A stretch of 36,293 nucleotides of DNA from CAZLQF01 sp964561545 (GTDB lineage Bacteria; Bacteroidota; Bacteroidia; CAILMK01; CAYYUA01): assembly GCA_964561545.1 (NCBI GenBank), contig CAZLQF010000027.1:1-36293 (forward strand). Direction: 5' to 3'. The notes under the pieces are model-generated. The model was not told the origin of the DNA. It saw nothing but the letters and a program-made list of their open reading frames with translations, and did not search any database. The position numbers and the translations under genes were made by a program. This document shows positions 1 to 7,988 of this stretch, one piece after another. Positions within the stretch are counted from its first letter, which is position 1, and each line of letters begins with the position of its first letter.

Positions 1-62
1 CGAGTTTCCTTACTCGGTTGATTGCTTCTTGCGCTGATACTCGGGGCACAACTGGACGAACT

Positions 63-320
63 TTATCTATTCAACTTCGGGTTGTTCTGATGCCTTTCCA
101 GGTCTCGGTCCGTTTTTTTACCCAGGTTCTTTTGCAGAGCATCCGTCAGATCCACACCGGTTTGGTTGGCGAGGCAGATGAGCACAAACATGATATCCGC
201 CATCTCATCTCCTAAATCATAATCCTTATCGCTTTCCTTGAAAGACTGCTCCCCATATTGACGAGCCATAATGTTTTCCTTCATCCATGGAACGCATCTT
301 CTATCTCTTGATCTTCCCAT
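63..320 (-). pseudogene. MazG-like nucleotide pyrophosphohydrolase, N-terminus missing
   Basis: The reading frame carries the C-terminal half of the small MazG-like NTP pyrophosphohydrolases, which hydrolyse nucleoside triphosphates to monophosphate and pyrophosphate. From about residue 18 the family-typical stretch IMARQYGEQSFKESDKD is present, followed by LGDEMADIMFVLICLANQTG and the ending NNPKLNR. Intact relatives are about 105-120 residues and begin with a segment carrying the metal-binding EEVGE motif. That segment is absent here: the first 17 codons (including RSRDRRC) do not resemble it, an in-frame stop lies just upstream, and I could not find the missing half in another frame within 200 bases. 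Half of the acidic metal site is therefore gone, and the product is probably inactive. A sequencing or assembly error could also explain this, but a single frameshift would not. Confidence 0.6.
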
Positions 321-553
321 AATTCTTTACGGCACACCCTTGAAGGCTTTTTTGACAAAAATTTGTATACACGAGAAAAGAGCTCAAAAAATAGCATAAA
401 TCTCTTTATTGCCAATAGTTGTGGCCGGGAATATCAATATTCAAAATAGGGAAGATGCGTTTGAAAGCGATGGGGAAGCTCAAATACCAAAGCGACTTTC
501 AATTCACTATGCATCCCTAAGGTCAAAATAAAGCCCAATGCATATCTCAAGCT

Positions 554-1489
554 TTAGGTCGTTGTTTTCTCCTGATAATCAACATAGGTCAATTTTCCTT
601 CCTCCATTGCTTTCTCATTATCAAAACTATAAGCCACCAGTTTACCGCCTTTAGCTACACTGTAATCCAGGCAGCAAACGTTATTTTTATATAAGAAAGG
701 GTCTTTTTCCAGCCAATAGTGGCCAAAGAATACCGGGCGCTCATGGCTATTGTAGTAGCCGGTCCTGCTCAATTTTGATAAGTCAATGGGTTGCTCAGGT
801 AACTCAGGAATGGGATGAACACTGATGGATTGGTAGGTCATATCACTGGGATCTTCCCACCATCTGATGCGGATCTCATCTCGTTTGGCTTGGTCTTTAT
901 CGTAGAAGTGGTACCCTTCTGGCAGTTTGATTTCCTTGCCTTTTAAAATGTCTCCTATAGCTTGAAAGAGCTCAGTATCTTCCTTCACGGCCTCCCGGAG
1001 GAGGTCCTCGTTTAAGCGATGGTTATCCAAATGCGCTTTAAGGTAATTGATGTAATCATGGTCCCAACACGCATGCACGGCCCTGAAGTTTTCGCCTTCA
1101 TAAAACAGCGGGAGCGTTTTGAACCATTCCAGGTAATTTTCATACTCCTCTTGGTTATTGTGGAACTCCGATAGGGTATTGTAATGCTGAATGATGTTTT
1201 TAATGCTGTGAGGCCTTAAATGACCACCGCCTGGTGCTTCCCGATTAAAGCACAGGGCGTTGTACTCGTGATTCCCCATTAGGGCAATGGCTTTGCCATG
1301 GTCTACCATGCCCTTTACCGTTTCAAGGGTTTCTTTTATTTTGGGCCCTCGATCAATGTAATCCCCTACAAACAGGGCCGTTCTTTCCGGGTGCTGGTAT
1401 ACGCCATTTTGCTTGTCATAGCCTAATTTTTCTAGCAATTTCTTGAGTTCAGTAGCATGGCCGTGGATGTCTCCGATCAGGTCTATCAT
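554..1489 (-). CDS. Calcineurin-type metallophosphoesterase (PrpE/ApaH-like)
   Basis: A 311-residue cytoplasmic enzyme of the calcineurin-like (PPP/ApaH) metallophosphoesterase family, with no signal peptide. The di-metal site is easy to follow: GDIHG at residues 6-10, GDYIDRG at 42-48, GNHE at 72-75, a histidine in VHACWD at 139, and FFGH at 254-257. Family members hydrolyse phosphoserine/threonine, diadenosine polyphosphates or other phosphoesters; the sequence does not decide which. The start is the ATG at 1489, directly before the conserved MIDLIGDIHG, so the motif position fixes it. It is a single gene: the MazG remnant lies downstream and a 930-base divergent region upstream. Family assignment is firm, substrate unknown. 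Confidence 0.88.
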   Translation of the reverse strand: MIDLIGDIHGHATELKKLLEKLGYDKQNGVYQHPERTALFVGDYIDRGPKIKETLETVKGMVDHGKAIALMGNHEYNALCFNREAPGGGHLRPHSIKNIIQHYNTLSEFHNNQEEYENYLEWFKTLPLFYEGENFRAVHACWDHDYINYLKAHLDNHRLNEDLLREAVKEDTELFQAIGDILKGKEIKLPEGYHFYDKDQAKRDEIRIRWWEDPSDMTYQSISVHPIPELPEQPIDLSKLSRTGYYNSHERPVFFGHYWLEKDPFLYKNNVCCLDYSVAKGGKLVAYSFDNEKAMEEGKLTYVDYQEKTTT

Positions 1490-2419
1490 GAAATTGGTTT
1501 TTTAAGTTTTAAAGGGTTTTTGGGTCATAGTTAAGCCTTAAAGTATTACTCCAGAGTTGGTTGGTATAAAAGAATGCTTGGTTAGCTTCAAAAAAGGCAA
1601 AACCTCCGTGTAAAAGCCACCTGCTTATCTGGCCTGTTCCTTTATTTCTACTGCCTTTTTAATTGTCTGCGATACCTGAATCATTTTTTCTGCTAACTCT
1701 AAAAAGTTCATGGAATAAAATTACACTTGAGGTGAAATTTATAAAAAATCAAAGTATAGCAAACTTTATATGAGCATTTTGTAAACTACCTCCAATCAAT
1801 AACATCTTTTATGGCCCAATCCATCATAAATTTTACGAAAATGCCCTGGCATCCCATGCCCGGTTTTAATAAGGGTTCTGCTGGTTTTACGCAAGTGCTA
1901 ATACAGAAATGTTGTTTACAAGAAATGGAAATTTAGTAGAAAAAATGTGGAAATAATTGGTGCTATTTTGGTGGGGTTAAGTTGTCCATGCGTTTTTCCG
2001 AATTTCCTACCTGTTCCGTTCTTTCTTCGCTTCTCCAGCTTTTGTAGGAAAAATGAACAAGTTATGTCAATTTTAAAGTTGAATTGGGAATTGGTGGTAG
2101 GGAGCGCATGAGGGGATCCTGGTTAAAATTAAACTCTTGTTGTTGAAGGCTTCCTAACCCTAAATCCCCTTTCAACACCTTTCTTTAATCCTTTGCTCCT
2201 TTGCTCTTTTGGGTTAGCATACAATTCCTACCATTGCCAGGTTTTGCTTAGGCAATCTGAAAGCCTTTGGCACAAGGCCTATTTTTTAAATCCTTTCAAC
2301 AAAGAAGGTTTGGCAAAACAAAATACCGCTGAACAACGTTACAAGCCTTTAGATTTTCAATTAAATCAATAAAGTATCGTTTCTTTGTAAAAAGCATTGA
2401 ATTTTTGAATACCTTTTTT
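1490..2419. other. Long divergent intergenic region
   Basis: A 930-base stretch between the phosphoesterase (minus) and the TonB receptor (plus). I see no convincing gene. It is AT-rich and has stops in all frames, apart from a 28-codon minus-strand frame at 1625-1711 (starts MNFLELAEKM, ends KEQAR) that looks helical but has no recognised family. A small hairpin with arms GCCTT/AAGGC near 2270 followed by a T-run could be a weak terminator. No clean TAnnTTTG element was found before the receptor. The region presumably holds both promoters and may contain decayed coding sequence. Confidence 0.5.
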
Positions 2420-4771
2420 ATGGCCCGAAAATCCTTATTGGTTTTTGCTTTGGTTTTATTGATTATTGCTCAAGGAAGGACTCAGGAAAACCATACCATC
2501 AGCGGTTACATCCGGGACGCGGCAACCGGTGAGAATTTGATCGGTGCCAATGTCCAAATCCCCGAATTGCAGGAAGGCACAGTTACCAACAATTACGGTT
2601 TTTATTCGCTTACGGTGCCAGAGGGCAGTTATAGCATCCGTTATTCCTACCTTGGTTACCAGGAAATAAAAAAAGAAGTGCAGCTTGACGAAGCTCAAAG
2701 GATCAACGTTGAACTTGAGCCCAGTGCCATCGAAACAGAGGAAGTTGAAGTAGAAGGCGAACGCGAAGATGCCAACGTTACCAACACGAAGATCGGCACT
2801 CAGGAGCTTGACATCGACAAAGTAGAAAAGATGCCAGCACTCTTAGGAGAGGTTGATATTTTAAAGTCCATGCAGCTTCTACCGGGCGTCCAGGCATCAG
2901 GAGAAGGTAACTCCGGCTTTTACGTTCGTGGAGGAGGTCCTTCCCAGAATCTGATCTTATTGGACGAAGCCCCTGTTTACAATACCGGCCATTTGTTTGG
3001 CTTCTTCTCCGTTTTTAACTCCGATGCCATTAAGAGTACGGAACTCATTAAAGGTGGCATGCCAGCTGAGTATGGCGGTCGGCTTTCTTCCGTGGTGGAC
3101 ATTTCCATGAAGGATGGCAACATGAAGGAATACCATGCAGAAGGGGGCATTGGCTTGATCTCTTCCAAATTAACCGTAGAAGGCCCAATTGTAGAAGACA
3201 AGGCTTCTTTCATGATCTCCGGCAGGCGAACCTACATTGATGTGTTAACGCGACCTTTTACCAAGGGAACCGATTTTGAGGGCAACCAGTATTACTTTTA
3301 CGACCTCAATGCGAAAATCAATTACAAGTTTTCAGACCAAGACCGTTTGTACCTCAGTGGTTATTTCGGAAGGGATGTTTTCCAGTTTAAAAGCGGCAGC
3401 AGCGATTTTAATACAAAAATCCCATGGGGCAATGCTACCGCTACTTTACGCTGGAACCACCTTTTCAGCGATCAACTGTTCATGAACGTATCAGCCATTT
3501 ACAACGACTATAACTTTGAACTTGGCGTGAATCAGGAAAATTGGGATTTTAAGTTATTTTCGGGCATCAGGGATTATAACCTTAAAGCGGACTTTTCCTA
3601 CTTTCCCCATCCAGACCATGACATTAAATTTGGCCTTGATTACACGTATCATACGTTTATTCCCAACTCAACCAGTGGTGAGTCTGCCGATGGGACCAAC
3701 ATCACTTCTGATAGCATCACGGAACAGTACGGCCACGAAGCAGCTGTTTACTTGCAGGACAAATTTGACGTTACCGACCGGATCAAGATCAATGCCGGCC
3801 TTCGCTTTTCCTTCTTTCAGCAAGTTGGGCCCTACAACTTTTATGGAAAAGATGACCAAAAAGACAATCCTGAATCCTTTGAGGATGGCGAGCCTGTGAC
3901 CAATTATTCTGCGCTAGAACCCCGGTTAAACGTCCGCTATCAGCTTACACCTTCGTCCTCCATCAAAGCTTCATACACGCGAACGGAACAGTACCTGCAC
4001 TTGGTATCCAATTCAACGACTACTTTGCCCACCGATGTGTGGGTACCCAGCACTAAGAAGGTGAAGCCAGAATTGGCGCGTCAGTATTCATTGGGTTATT
4101 TCAGGAATTTCAATGACAACATGTTTGAAACCTCCATAGAGGTGTATTACAAAAAGCTTCGTAACCAAATCGAATACGATGATGGTTATACGCCCGAATT
4201 GGGGCGGCCCATTGAAAGAGATTTTGTGTTTGGAACCGGGGAAAGCTTTGGAGTAGAGTTATACCTTAAAAAAAGGGTCGGTAGGCTCACCGGTTGGATC
4301 GGTTATACGCTTTCCAAGACCACGCGATTCTTTGATGACCTTGATACTGAAGTTTTTCCGGCCAAATACGACAGACGGCATGACCTGTCAGTAACCGGGG
4401 TTTACGATCTAAGTGAGCGCTGGTCCTTAAGTTCAACTTTTGTTTATGGGACCGGTCAGGCTACGACCATTCCCGAGCGGTGGTATGTTCTGGGTGGTAA
4501 CCTCAACAATGTTTATGGCGATCGTAACAGTTTCAGGTTAGAACCTTACCACCGGCTTGATATTTCGGCAACGCTCGGGCCGAAGGAAAAGAACCAAAAG
4601 TTTCAATCCTCGTGGGTCTTCTCGATTTACAACGTCTACAACCACAAAAACCCGTTTTTCATTTATTTCGACCAGCAGGGAGATTTATTTAAAGGAAATT
4701 TGGACGTTCAGGCCAAAAAAGTGGCTTTGTTCCCAATTTTGCCGGCCGTTACCTGGAAATTTAAATTTTAA
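2420..4771 (+). CDS. TonB-dependent receptor with CarboxypepD_reg-like domain
   Basis: A 783-residue outer-membrane beta-barrel receptor that would import a substrate using TonB/ExbBD energy. Residues 1-21 form a signal peptide ending near GRTQ. A CarboxypepD_reg-like beta-sandwich follows at about 26-105 (HTISGYIRDAATGENLIGAN), then the plug at about 125-230 with its conserved PAEYGGRLSSVVDIS, then the barrel, which ends in the terminal aromatic strand TWKFKF. I chose the ATG at 2420 because it places the signal peptide at the N-terminus; a TTG at 2405 would add five residues. The DUF4249 lipoprotein gene follows after 5 bases, an arrangement often seen in Bacteroidota. Substrate cannot be told: there are no SusD partner or siderophore genes nearby. 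Confidence 0.92.
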   Translation: MARKSLLVFALVLLIIAQGRTQENHTISGYIRDAATGENLIGANVQIPELQEGTVTNNYGFYSLTVPEGSYSIRYSYLGYQEIKKEVQLDEAQRINVELEPSAIETEEVEVEGEREDANVTNTKIGTQELDIDKVEKMPALLGEVDILKSMQLLPGVQASGEGNSGFYVRGGGPSQNLILLDEAPVYNTGHLFGFFSVFNSDAIKSTELIKGGMPAEYGGRLSSVVDISMKDGNMKEYHAEGGIGLISSKLTVEGPIVEDKASFMISGRRTYIDVLTRPFTKGTDFEGNQYYFYDLNAKINYKFSDQDRLYLSGYFGRDVFQFKSGSSDFNTKIPWGNATATLRWNHLFSDQLFMNVSAIYNDYNFELGVNQENWDFKLFSGIRDYNLKADFSYFPHPDHDIKFGLDYTYHTFIPNSTSGESADGTNITSDSITEQYGHEAAVYLQDKFDVTDRIKINAGLRFSFFQQVGPYNFYGKDDQKDNPESFEDGEPVTNYSALEPRLNVRYQLTPSSSIKASYTRTEQYLHLVSNSTTTLPTDVWVPSTKKVKPELARQYSLGYFRNFNDNMFETSIEVYYKKLRNQIEYDDGYTPELGRPIERDFVFGTGESFGVELYLKKRVGRLTGWIGYTLSKTTRFFDDLDTEVFPAKYDRRHDLSVTGVYDLSERWSLSSTFVYGTGQATTIPERWYVLGGNLNNVYGDRNSFRLEPYHRLDISATLGPKEKNQKFQSSWVFSIYNVYNHKNPFFIYFDQQGDLFKGNLDVQAKKVALFPILPAVTWKFKF

Positions 4772-4776
4772 GCACT

Positions 4777-5739
4777 ATGCGGAAGTTGTACGGATTTTTA
4801 AGCCTAATGATCCTCATAAGTCTCCAGGCTTGTGAGGAAGACATATCAGTAGACCTCCCGGATAGTGAACAGAATTTGGTGGTGGAAGGATATGTAGAAA
4901 ATGGAGCGCCACCTTATGTACTGTTAAATCAAGATGCCTCTTATTTTTCTAAAACCTCGCTTCAAAAACTCCAAACCCTTTACGTGGACAGTGCGGACGT
5001 TACCATTAGTACCCAGGATGACACCCTTGAACTTCAGCGATACAACTCTAAAGATTTTGATGCCTCCCAGCAAAAGGGGCTGGCCAATATTTTGCAAGTC
5101 AAACCCGAAGCCATTACAGGAGCAGATGGTATTGGCGTTACTTTTTACACCATCCCGGTCAATGATTCTGTTATCAATAATCCAATAACTACAGGAAAAT
5201 TAAACCAGGAATATTCCCTTCAAGTTAAAACAGATCAATACGAGGCAACAGCTTTTACCAGGATTCCCAAGCAAGCCAAGCTTGACAGCCTCGTCTTTGA
5301 ACCGCATCCGGATCCTGAAATCGACAGCTTGGTACAAGTTTTCATCTTTGTGGATGATCGGGCAGAAGAAGAGAACTTCTATCGTTATTTTACCAAAAGA
5401 AACGATGAGCCTTTTTATGCACCGAACTTAGGTTCAGTGGCAAGTGATGATCCAGTGCAAGGCGCTAATTTTAAATTTCCGATCAATCGTGCACAGCCAG
5501 CCTCGGCAGACTTTGATGAAGAAACCTTTGGTTACTTTTCACGTGGGGACAGCGTTGTGGTTAAATTTTGTGCCCTTCCCAGGCCCCACTACGATTTTTG
5601 GAATACCCTTGAAGAGGACCTCCGCAACCAAGGCAATCCCTTTGGTTCTCCAACCCAAGCCCGCTCCAATGTGAATGGTGCATTGGGAGTTTGGGGAGGC
5701 TATGGCTGCGATTACGATACGCTTATAATTCCCGAATAG
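4777..5739 (+). CDS. DUF4249 outer-membrane lipoprotein
   Basis: A 320-residue lipoprotein. The signal sequence ends in the lipobox SLQAC with the lipidated cysteine at residue 19, followed by EED, a pattern compatible with surface exposure in Bacteroidota. The segment after it (LPDSEQNLVVEGYVENGAPP, then YVLLNQDASYF) is the hallmark N-terminus of the DUF4249 family, which is habitually encoded beside TonB receptors and is thought to act as an accessory lipoprotein; its biochemical role is unknown. The gene starts 5 bases after the receptor stop, so the two are almost surely cotranscribed. Length is close to the family's usual size, roughly 300-400 residues. Confidence 0.85.
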   Translation: MRKLYGFLSLMILISLQACEEDISVDLPDSEQNLVVEGYVENGAPPYVLLNQDASYFSKTSLQKLQTLYVDSADVTISTQDDTLELQRYNSKDFDASQQKGLANILQVKPEAITGADGIGVTFYTIPVNDSVINNPITTGKLNQEYSLQVKTDQYEATAFTRIPKQAKLDSLVFEPHPDPEIDSLVQVFIFVDDRAEEENFYRYFTKRNDEPFYAPNLGSVASDDPVQGANFKFPINRAQPASADFDEETFGYFSRGDSVVVKFCALPRPHYDFWNTLEEDLRNQGNPFGSPTQARSNVNGALGVWGGYGCDYDTLIIPE

Positions 5740-5891
5740 CTCACCAAGTTAATTTTGCTTTTAATACCCATAAATAGCTACTTTCTTCAAGCAGGAATTA
5801 TAGATTGAAGTTCTTTAAACCGCAGCTGTTTTTTGAAGTGTAAACAAGAACCTCTGCTTGGACGGCTTTAAGTAGGTTTTTTAAGAAGAGC

Positions 5892-5912
5892 ATCCTGACA
5901 AACTGGCAGGAT
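5892..5912. promoter_or_regulatory. Imperfect dyad upstream of the dnaJ-type gene
   Basis: The arms ATCCTGaCA and TGgCAGGAT are separated by AAC: six outer pairs and two inner pairs around one mismatch. The dyad ends 56 bases before the TTG start of the co-chaperone gene, so it could be an operator or a leader hairpin. It does not match the CIRCE heat-shock operator sequence. Function is inferred from position only. Confidence 0.25.
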
Positions 5913-5950
5913 ATACCAATGGCAAACAATTTGAACCCAATCAAGTAAAC

Positions 5951-5962
5951 AAAAAAAAGGAG
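5951..5962 (+). promoter_or_regulatory. Ribosome binding site deciding a TTG start
   Basis: A purine run ending in GGAG (5959-5962) lies 6 bases before the TTG at 5969. Strong Shine-Dalgarno sites are otherwise rare in this window. No in-frame ATG exists near the J-domain, so this site settles the start codon. Confidence 0.6.
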
Positions 5963-5968
5963 TAAACT

Positions 5969-6934
5969 TTGGAGTTCAAAGATTACTATAAAATACTGGG
6001 CATAAGTAAAAAAGCCAGTCAGGATGAGATCAAAAAGGCTTACCGGAAACTTGCGCAAAAATACCATCCGGATCGAAACCCGAATGATAAAAAAGCCGAA
6101 GAAAAGTTTAAAGATGTAAGTGAGGCTTATGAAGTATTGAGCGATCCCGAGAAACGCAAAAAGTACGATGAATTAGGATCAGATTGGAAGAAATACGAAC
6201 AAGCTGGAGCTGGTACCGGAGGTTTTGATTGGAGTAAATATGCATCGCAAGGCGGCTTTGGTGGCCGCGGACGCACTTACACCTATCAAGGAGATTTTGA
6301 AGATGTTTTTGGTGGCGGTTTCTCAGATTTTTTTGAGCAATTTTTTGGCGGTGGTTTTGGCACCCAAACCCGTGGTAGAAGATCTAACTTTGGCGGATTT
6401 GGTCAACAATCAGCTGCCAAAGGTCAGGACTTGAAAGCTTCCCTTGACATATCCCTTTCAGACGCTTACCAAGGCGCTGAAAAAGTGGTCAATGTTCAAG
6501 GCAAAAAACTCCGGATCAAAATCAAACAGGGTATTAAAGACGGACAAACCTTAAGGCTTAAACAGAAAGGAGGCCAAAGTCCTGCGGGTGGTCCCAATGG
6601 TGATCTGTATTTAACCATTAACGTCAAGGAACAAAAGGGTTATCAACGTGATGGTAATGACCTTTACATTGATTTTCCGGTTGACCTGTACACGGCAGTA
6701 TTGGGCGGAGATGCCCATTTGAAAAGCTTAAATGGGGCTTTAAAATTCAAAATACCAGCCGGGACCAATTCCGGTACGAATTTAAGGGCCAAAGGCAAGG
6801 GTTTTACGGATTATGACAATCCGGGAAAGAAAGGGGATCTTTACGCAAAAGTCTTGGTGCAAGTACCACAGAAATTAAGCAAAAAGGAAAAAGAGCTTTT
6901 CCGCGAATTGGCTTCCTTCAAAAAGCAAAACTAA
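5969..6934 (+). CDS. CbpA-type DnaJ co-chaperone
   Basis: A 321-residue J-domain protein that would stimulate DnaK ATPase and deliver unfolded clients in the cytoplasm. The J-domain covers residues 5-69, with the essential HPD at 33-35 and the helix-IV sequence SDPEKRKKYDELG. A Gly/Phe-rich linker follows at about 80-145 (repeated GGGF and FGGG), then the two-lobed DnaJ C-terminal substrate domain at about 150-310. The CxxCxGxG zinc repeats of true DnaJ are absent, so this is a class II protein like CbpA. The start is TTG at 5969, set by the GGAG site and by the family-typical beginning EFKDYYKILG. A small membrane protein gene follows after 11 bases. Confidence 0.92.
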   Translation: MEFKDYYKILGISKKASQDEIKKAYRKLAQKYHPDRNPNDKKAEEKFKDVSEAYEVLSDPEKRKKYDELGSDWKKYEQAGAGTGGFDWSKYASQGGFGGRGRTYTYQGDFEDVFGGGFSDFFEQFFGGGFGTQTRGRRSNFGGFGQQSAAKGQDLKASLDISLSDAYQGAEKVVNVQGKKLRIKIKQGIKDGQTLRLKQKGGQSPAGGPNGDLYLTINVKEQKGYQRDGNDLYIDFPVDLYTAVLGGDAHLKSLNGALKFKIPAGTNSGTNLRAKGKGFTDYDNPGKKGDLYAKVLVQVPQKLSKKEKELFRELASFKKQN

Positions 6935-6945
6935 AATAAGGCATT

Positions 6946-7197
6946 ATGAACAAGCGAGCTGAATTTTTTGACCAATTTACCAACCATTTAGCATCACCCT
7001 GGTGGCTTTATTTGATGATCGGGATCGAACTCATATTGTTTTCCGTTCTGATCTTCATATTCCCCGAACTATTGGCTTACCTGGTGGCCGCATTTTTAAT
7101 GGTTGGCGGGATATCTTTCATAGCAGTAGCCATGAAAATCCGCAATATGTACAAGAAATACCATGATTTAAGGTATGAATACGATGTAGAGCCGTGA
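6946..7197 (+). CDS. Small two-helix membrane protein
   Basis: An 83-residue protein that I do not recognise. It has two hydrophobic helices at about 19-39 (WWLYLMIGIELILFSVLIF) and 42-63, preceded by a charged amphipathic N-terminus and followed by a basic, tyrosine-rich tail. That is the layout of a small inner-membrane hairpin. The ATG lies 11 bases after the dnaJ-type gene and both end at the strong terminator at 7222-7260, so they very likely form a two-gene operon. A role in membrane protein quality control beside the co-chaperone is possible but purely contextual. Confidence 0.75.
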   Translation: MNKRAEFFDQFTNHLASPWWLYLMIGIELILFSVLIFIFPELLAYLVAAFLMVGGISFIAVAMKIRNMYKKYHDLRYEYDVEP

Positions 7198-7221
7198 ACA
7201 AAGTGGTGATGCCTACCAAAT

Positions 7222-7260
7222 AAAAACCGCCAGCTAACAATTGGTTAACTGGCGGTTTTT
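7222..7260. terminator. Bidirectional rho-independent terminator
   Basis: A perfect 12-base-pair outer stem (AAAAACCGCCAG with CTGGCGGTTTTT), one C/A mismatch, then four more pairs around the loop AATTG. It has a T-run on the right and an A-run on the left, so it can stop both the dnaJ-type operon on the plus strand and rplU-rpmA on the minus strand. It lies between the two convergent stop codons. Confidence 0.88.
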
Positions 7261-7287
7261 TTATTTACCGTTTAAAAGATTAAAGCG

Positions 7288-7551
7288 TTAGGCTTCTTCT
7301 TTGGGACGGACCGATACAAAACTTTTGTTGTCACGTTTTTTCTTAAAATCAACGATTCCTTCTGTAAGGGCAAAAAGGGTATGATCCTTTCCGATGCCCA
7401 CATTTTCACCCGGATGGTGCTTGGTGCCCCGCTGACGAACAATGATGCTTCCGGCCTTGGCTTGCTGGCCGCCAAAGACTTTGACGCCTAACCGTTTACT
7501 TTCCGAATCTCTTCCGTTGTTTGTACTTCCTAAGCCTTTTTTATGTGCCAT
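7288..7551 (-). CDS. rpmA: 50S ribosomal protein L27
   Basis: An 87-residue large-subunit protein whose N-terminal tail reaches the peptidyl-transferase centre. It begins MAHKKGLGSTNNGRDSESKR and continues LGVKVFGGQQAKAGSIIVRQ, RGTKHHPGENVGIGKDHTLF, all signature L27 sequence. The N-terminus is the direct MAHKKG form, without the cleaved extension found in Firmicutes. It lies 8 bases downstream of rplU in the common L21-L27 operon and ends just before the shared terminator. The C-terminal tail (SFVSVRPKEEA) is acidic, as usual in Bacteroidota. Confidence 0.97.
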   Translation of the reverse strand: MAHKKGLGSTNNGRDSESKRLGVKVFGGQQAKAGSIIVRQRGTKHHPGENVGIGKDHTLFALTEGIVDFKKKRDNKSFVSVRPKEEA

Positions 7552-7559
7552 AACTTAAG

Positions 7560-7871
7560 TTATTTTTTAATATCTTCTATTTGCAATTCAGTAAGGGGTT
7601 GCCGGTGTCCTTTTTTCAATTGGTAACCTGTCCTGCGTTTCTTTTTGTAGATGATCTTTTTATCAGCTTTAAGATGCTCAACAACTTTGGCCTTAACTTT
7701 CGCATTTTTTACGTTGGGAGTACCTACACTTACCTTCCCATTGTCATCTACCAACAAGACTTGATCAAATTCGACACTGGCACCTTCCTCTTGGTTCAAG
7801 CGATTTACGTAAACCTTACTATCTTTTTGAACTTTCAATTGATCACCAGCAATATCTACAACTGCGTACAT
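7560..7871 (-). CDS. rplU: 50S ribosomal protein L21
   Basis: A 103-residue protein of the large ribosomal subunit that binds 23S rRNA. It shows the L21 start MYAVVDIAGDQLKVQKDSKV, the central DQVLLVDDNGKVSVGTP, and the rRNA-binding signature KKIIYKKKRRTGYQLKKGHR. The frame stays open 11 codons further upstream, but the ATG at 7871 gives the universal family start and leaves the promoter-like element at 7891-7898 outside the gene. It is the first gene of the rplU-rpmA operon. Confidence 0.96.
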   Translation of the reverse strand: MYAVVDIAGDQLKVQKDSKVYVNRLNQEEGASVEFDQVLLVDDNGKVSVGTPNVKNAKVKAKVVEHLKADKKIIYKKKRRTGYQLKKGHRQPLTELQIEDIKK

Positions 7872-7890
7872 AGCTAAAAATTTTAGTATG

Positions 7891-7898
7891 CAAAGGTA
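7891..7898 (-). promoter_or_regulatory. -7 promoter element for rplU-rpmA
   Basis: Read on the minus strand this is TACCTTTG, an exact match to the Bacteroidota -7 consensus TAnnTTTG, ending 20 bases before the rplU ATG. That gives a short leader. The -33 element is less clear (TTTTCAC lies in about the right place). Confidence 0.6.
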
Positions 7899-7988
7899 AT
7901 ACAATCCTAAAAAACTGTGAAAATAGCCTCTTTATTTTTTTACTTTACCGCGTTAGTACGTCAATGAAATTACCAAAGCTAACACTTA

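Noticed and set aside
429..442. GAATAT-CA-ATATTC palindrome downstream of the phosphoesterase gene
   Set aside because: Short and AT-only at its core; expected by chance in sequence of this composition.
5892..5912. CIRCE heat-shock operator before the co-chaperone gene
   Set aside because: The arms do not match TTAGCACTC/GAGTGCTAA; kept only as an unassigned dyad.
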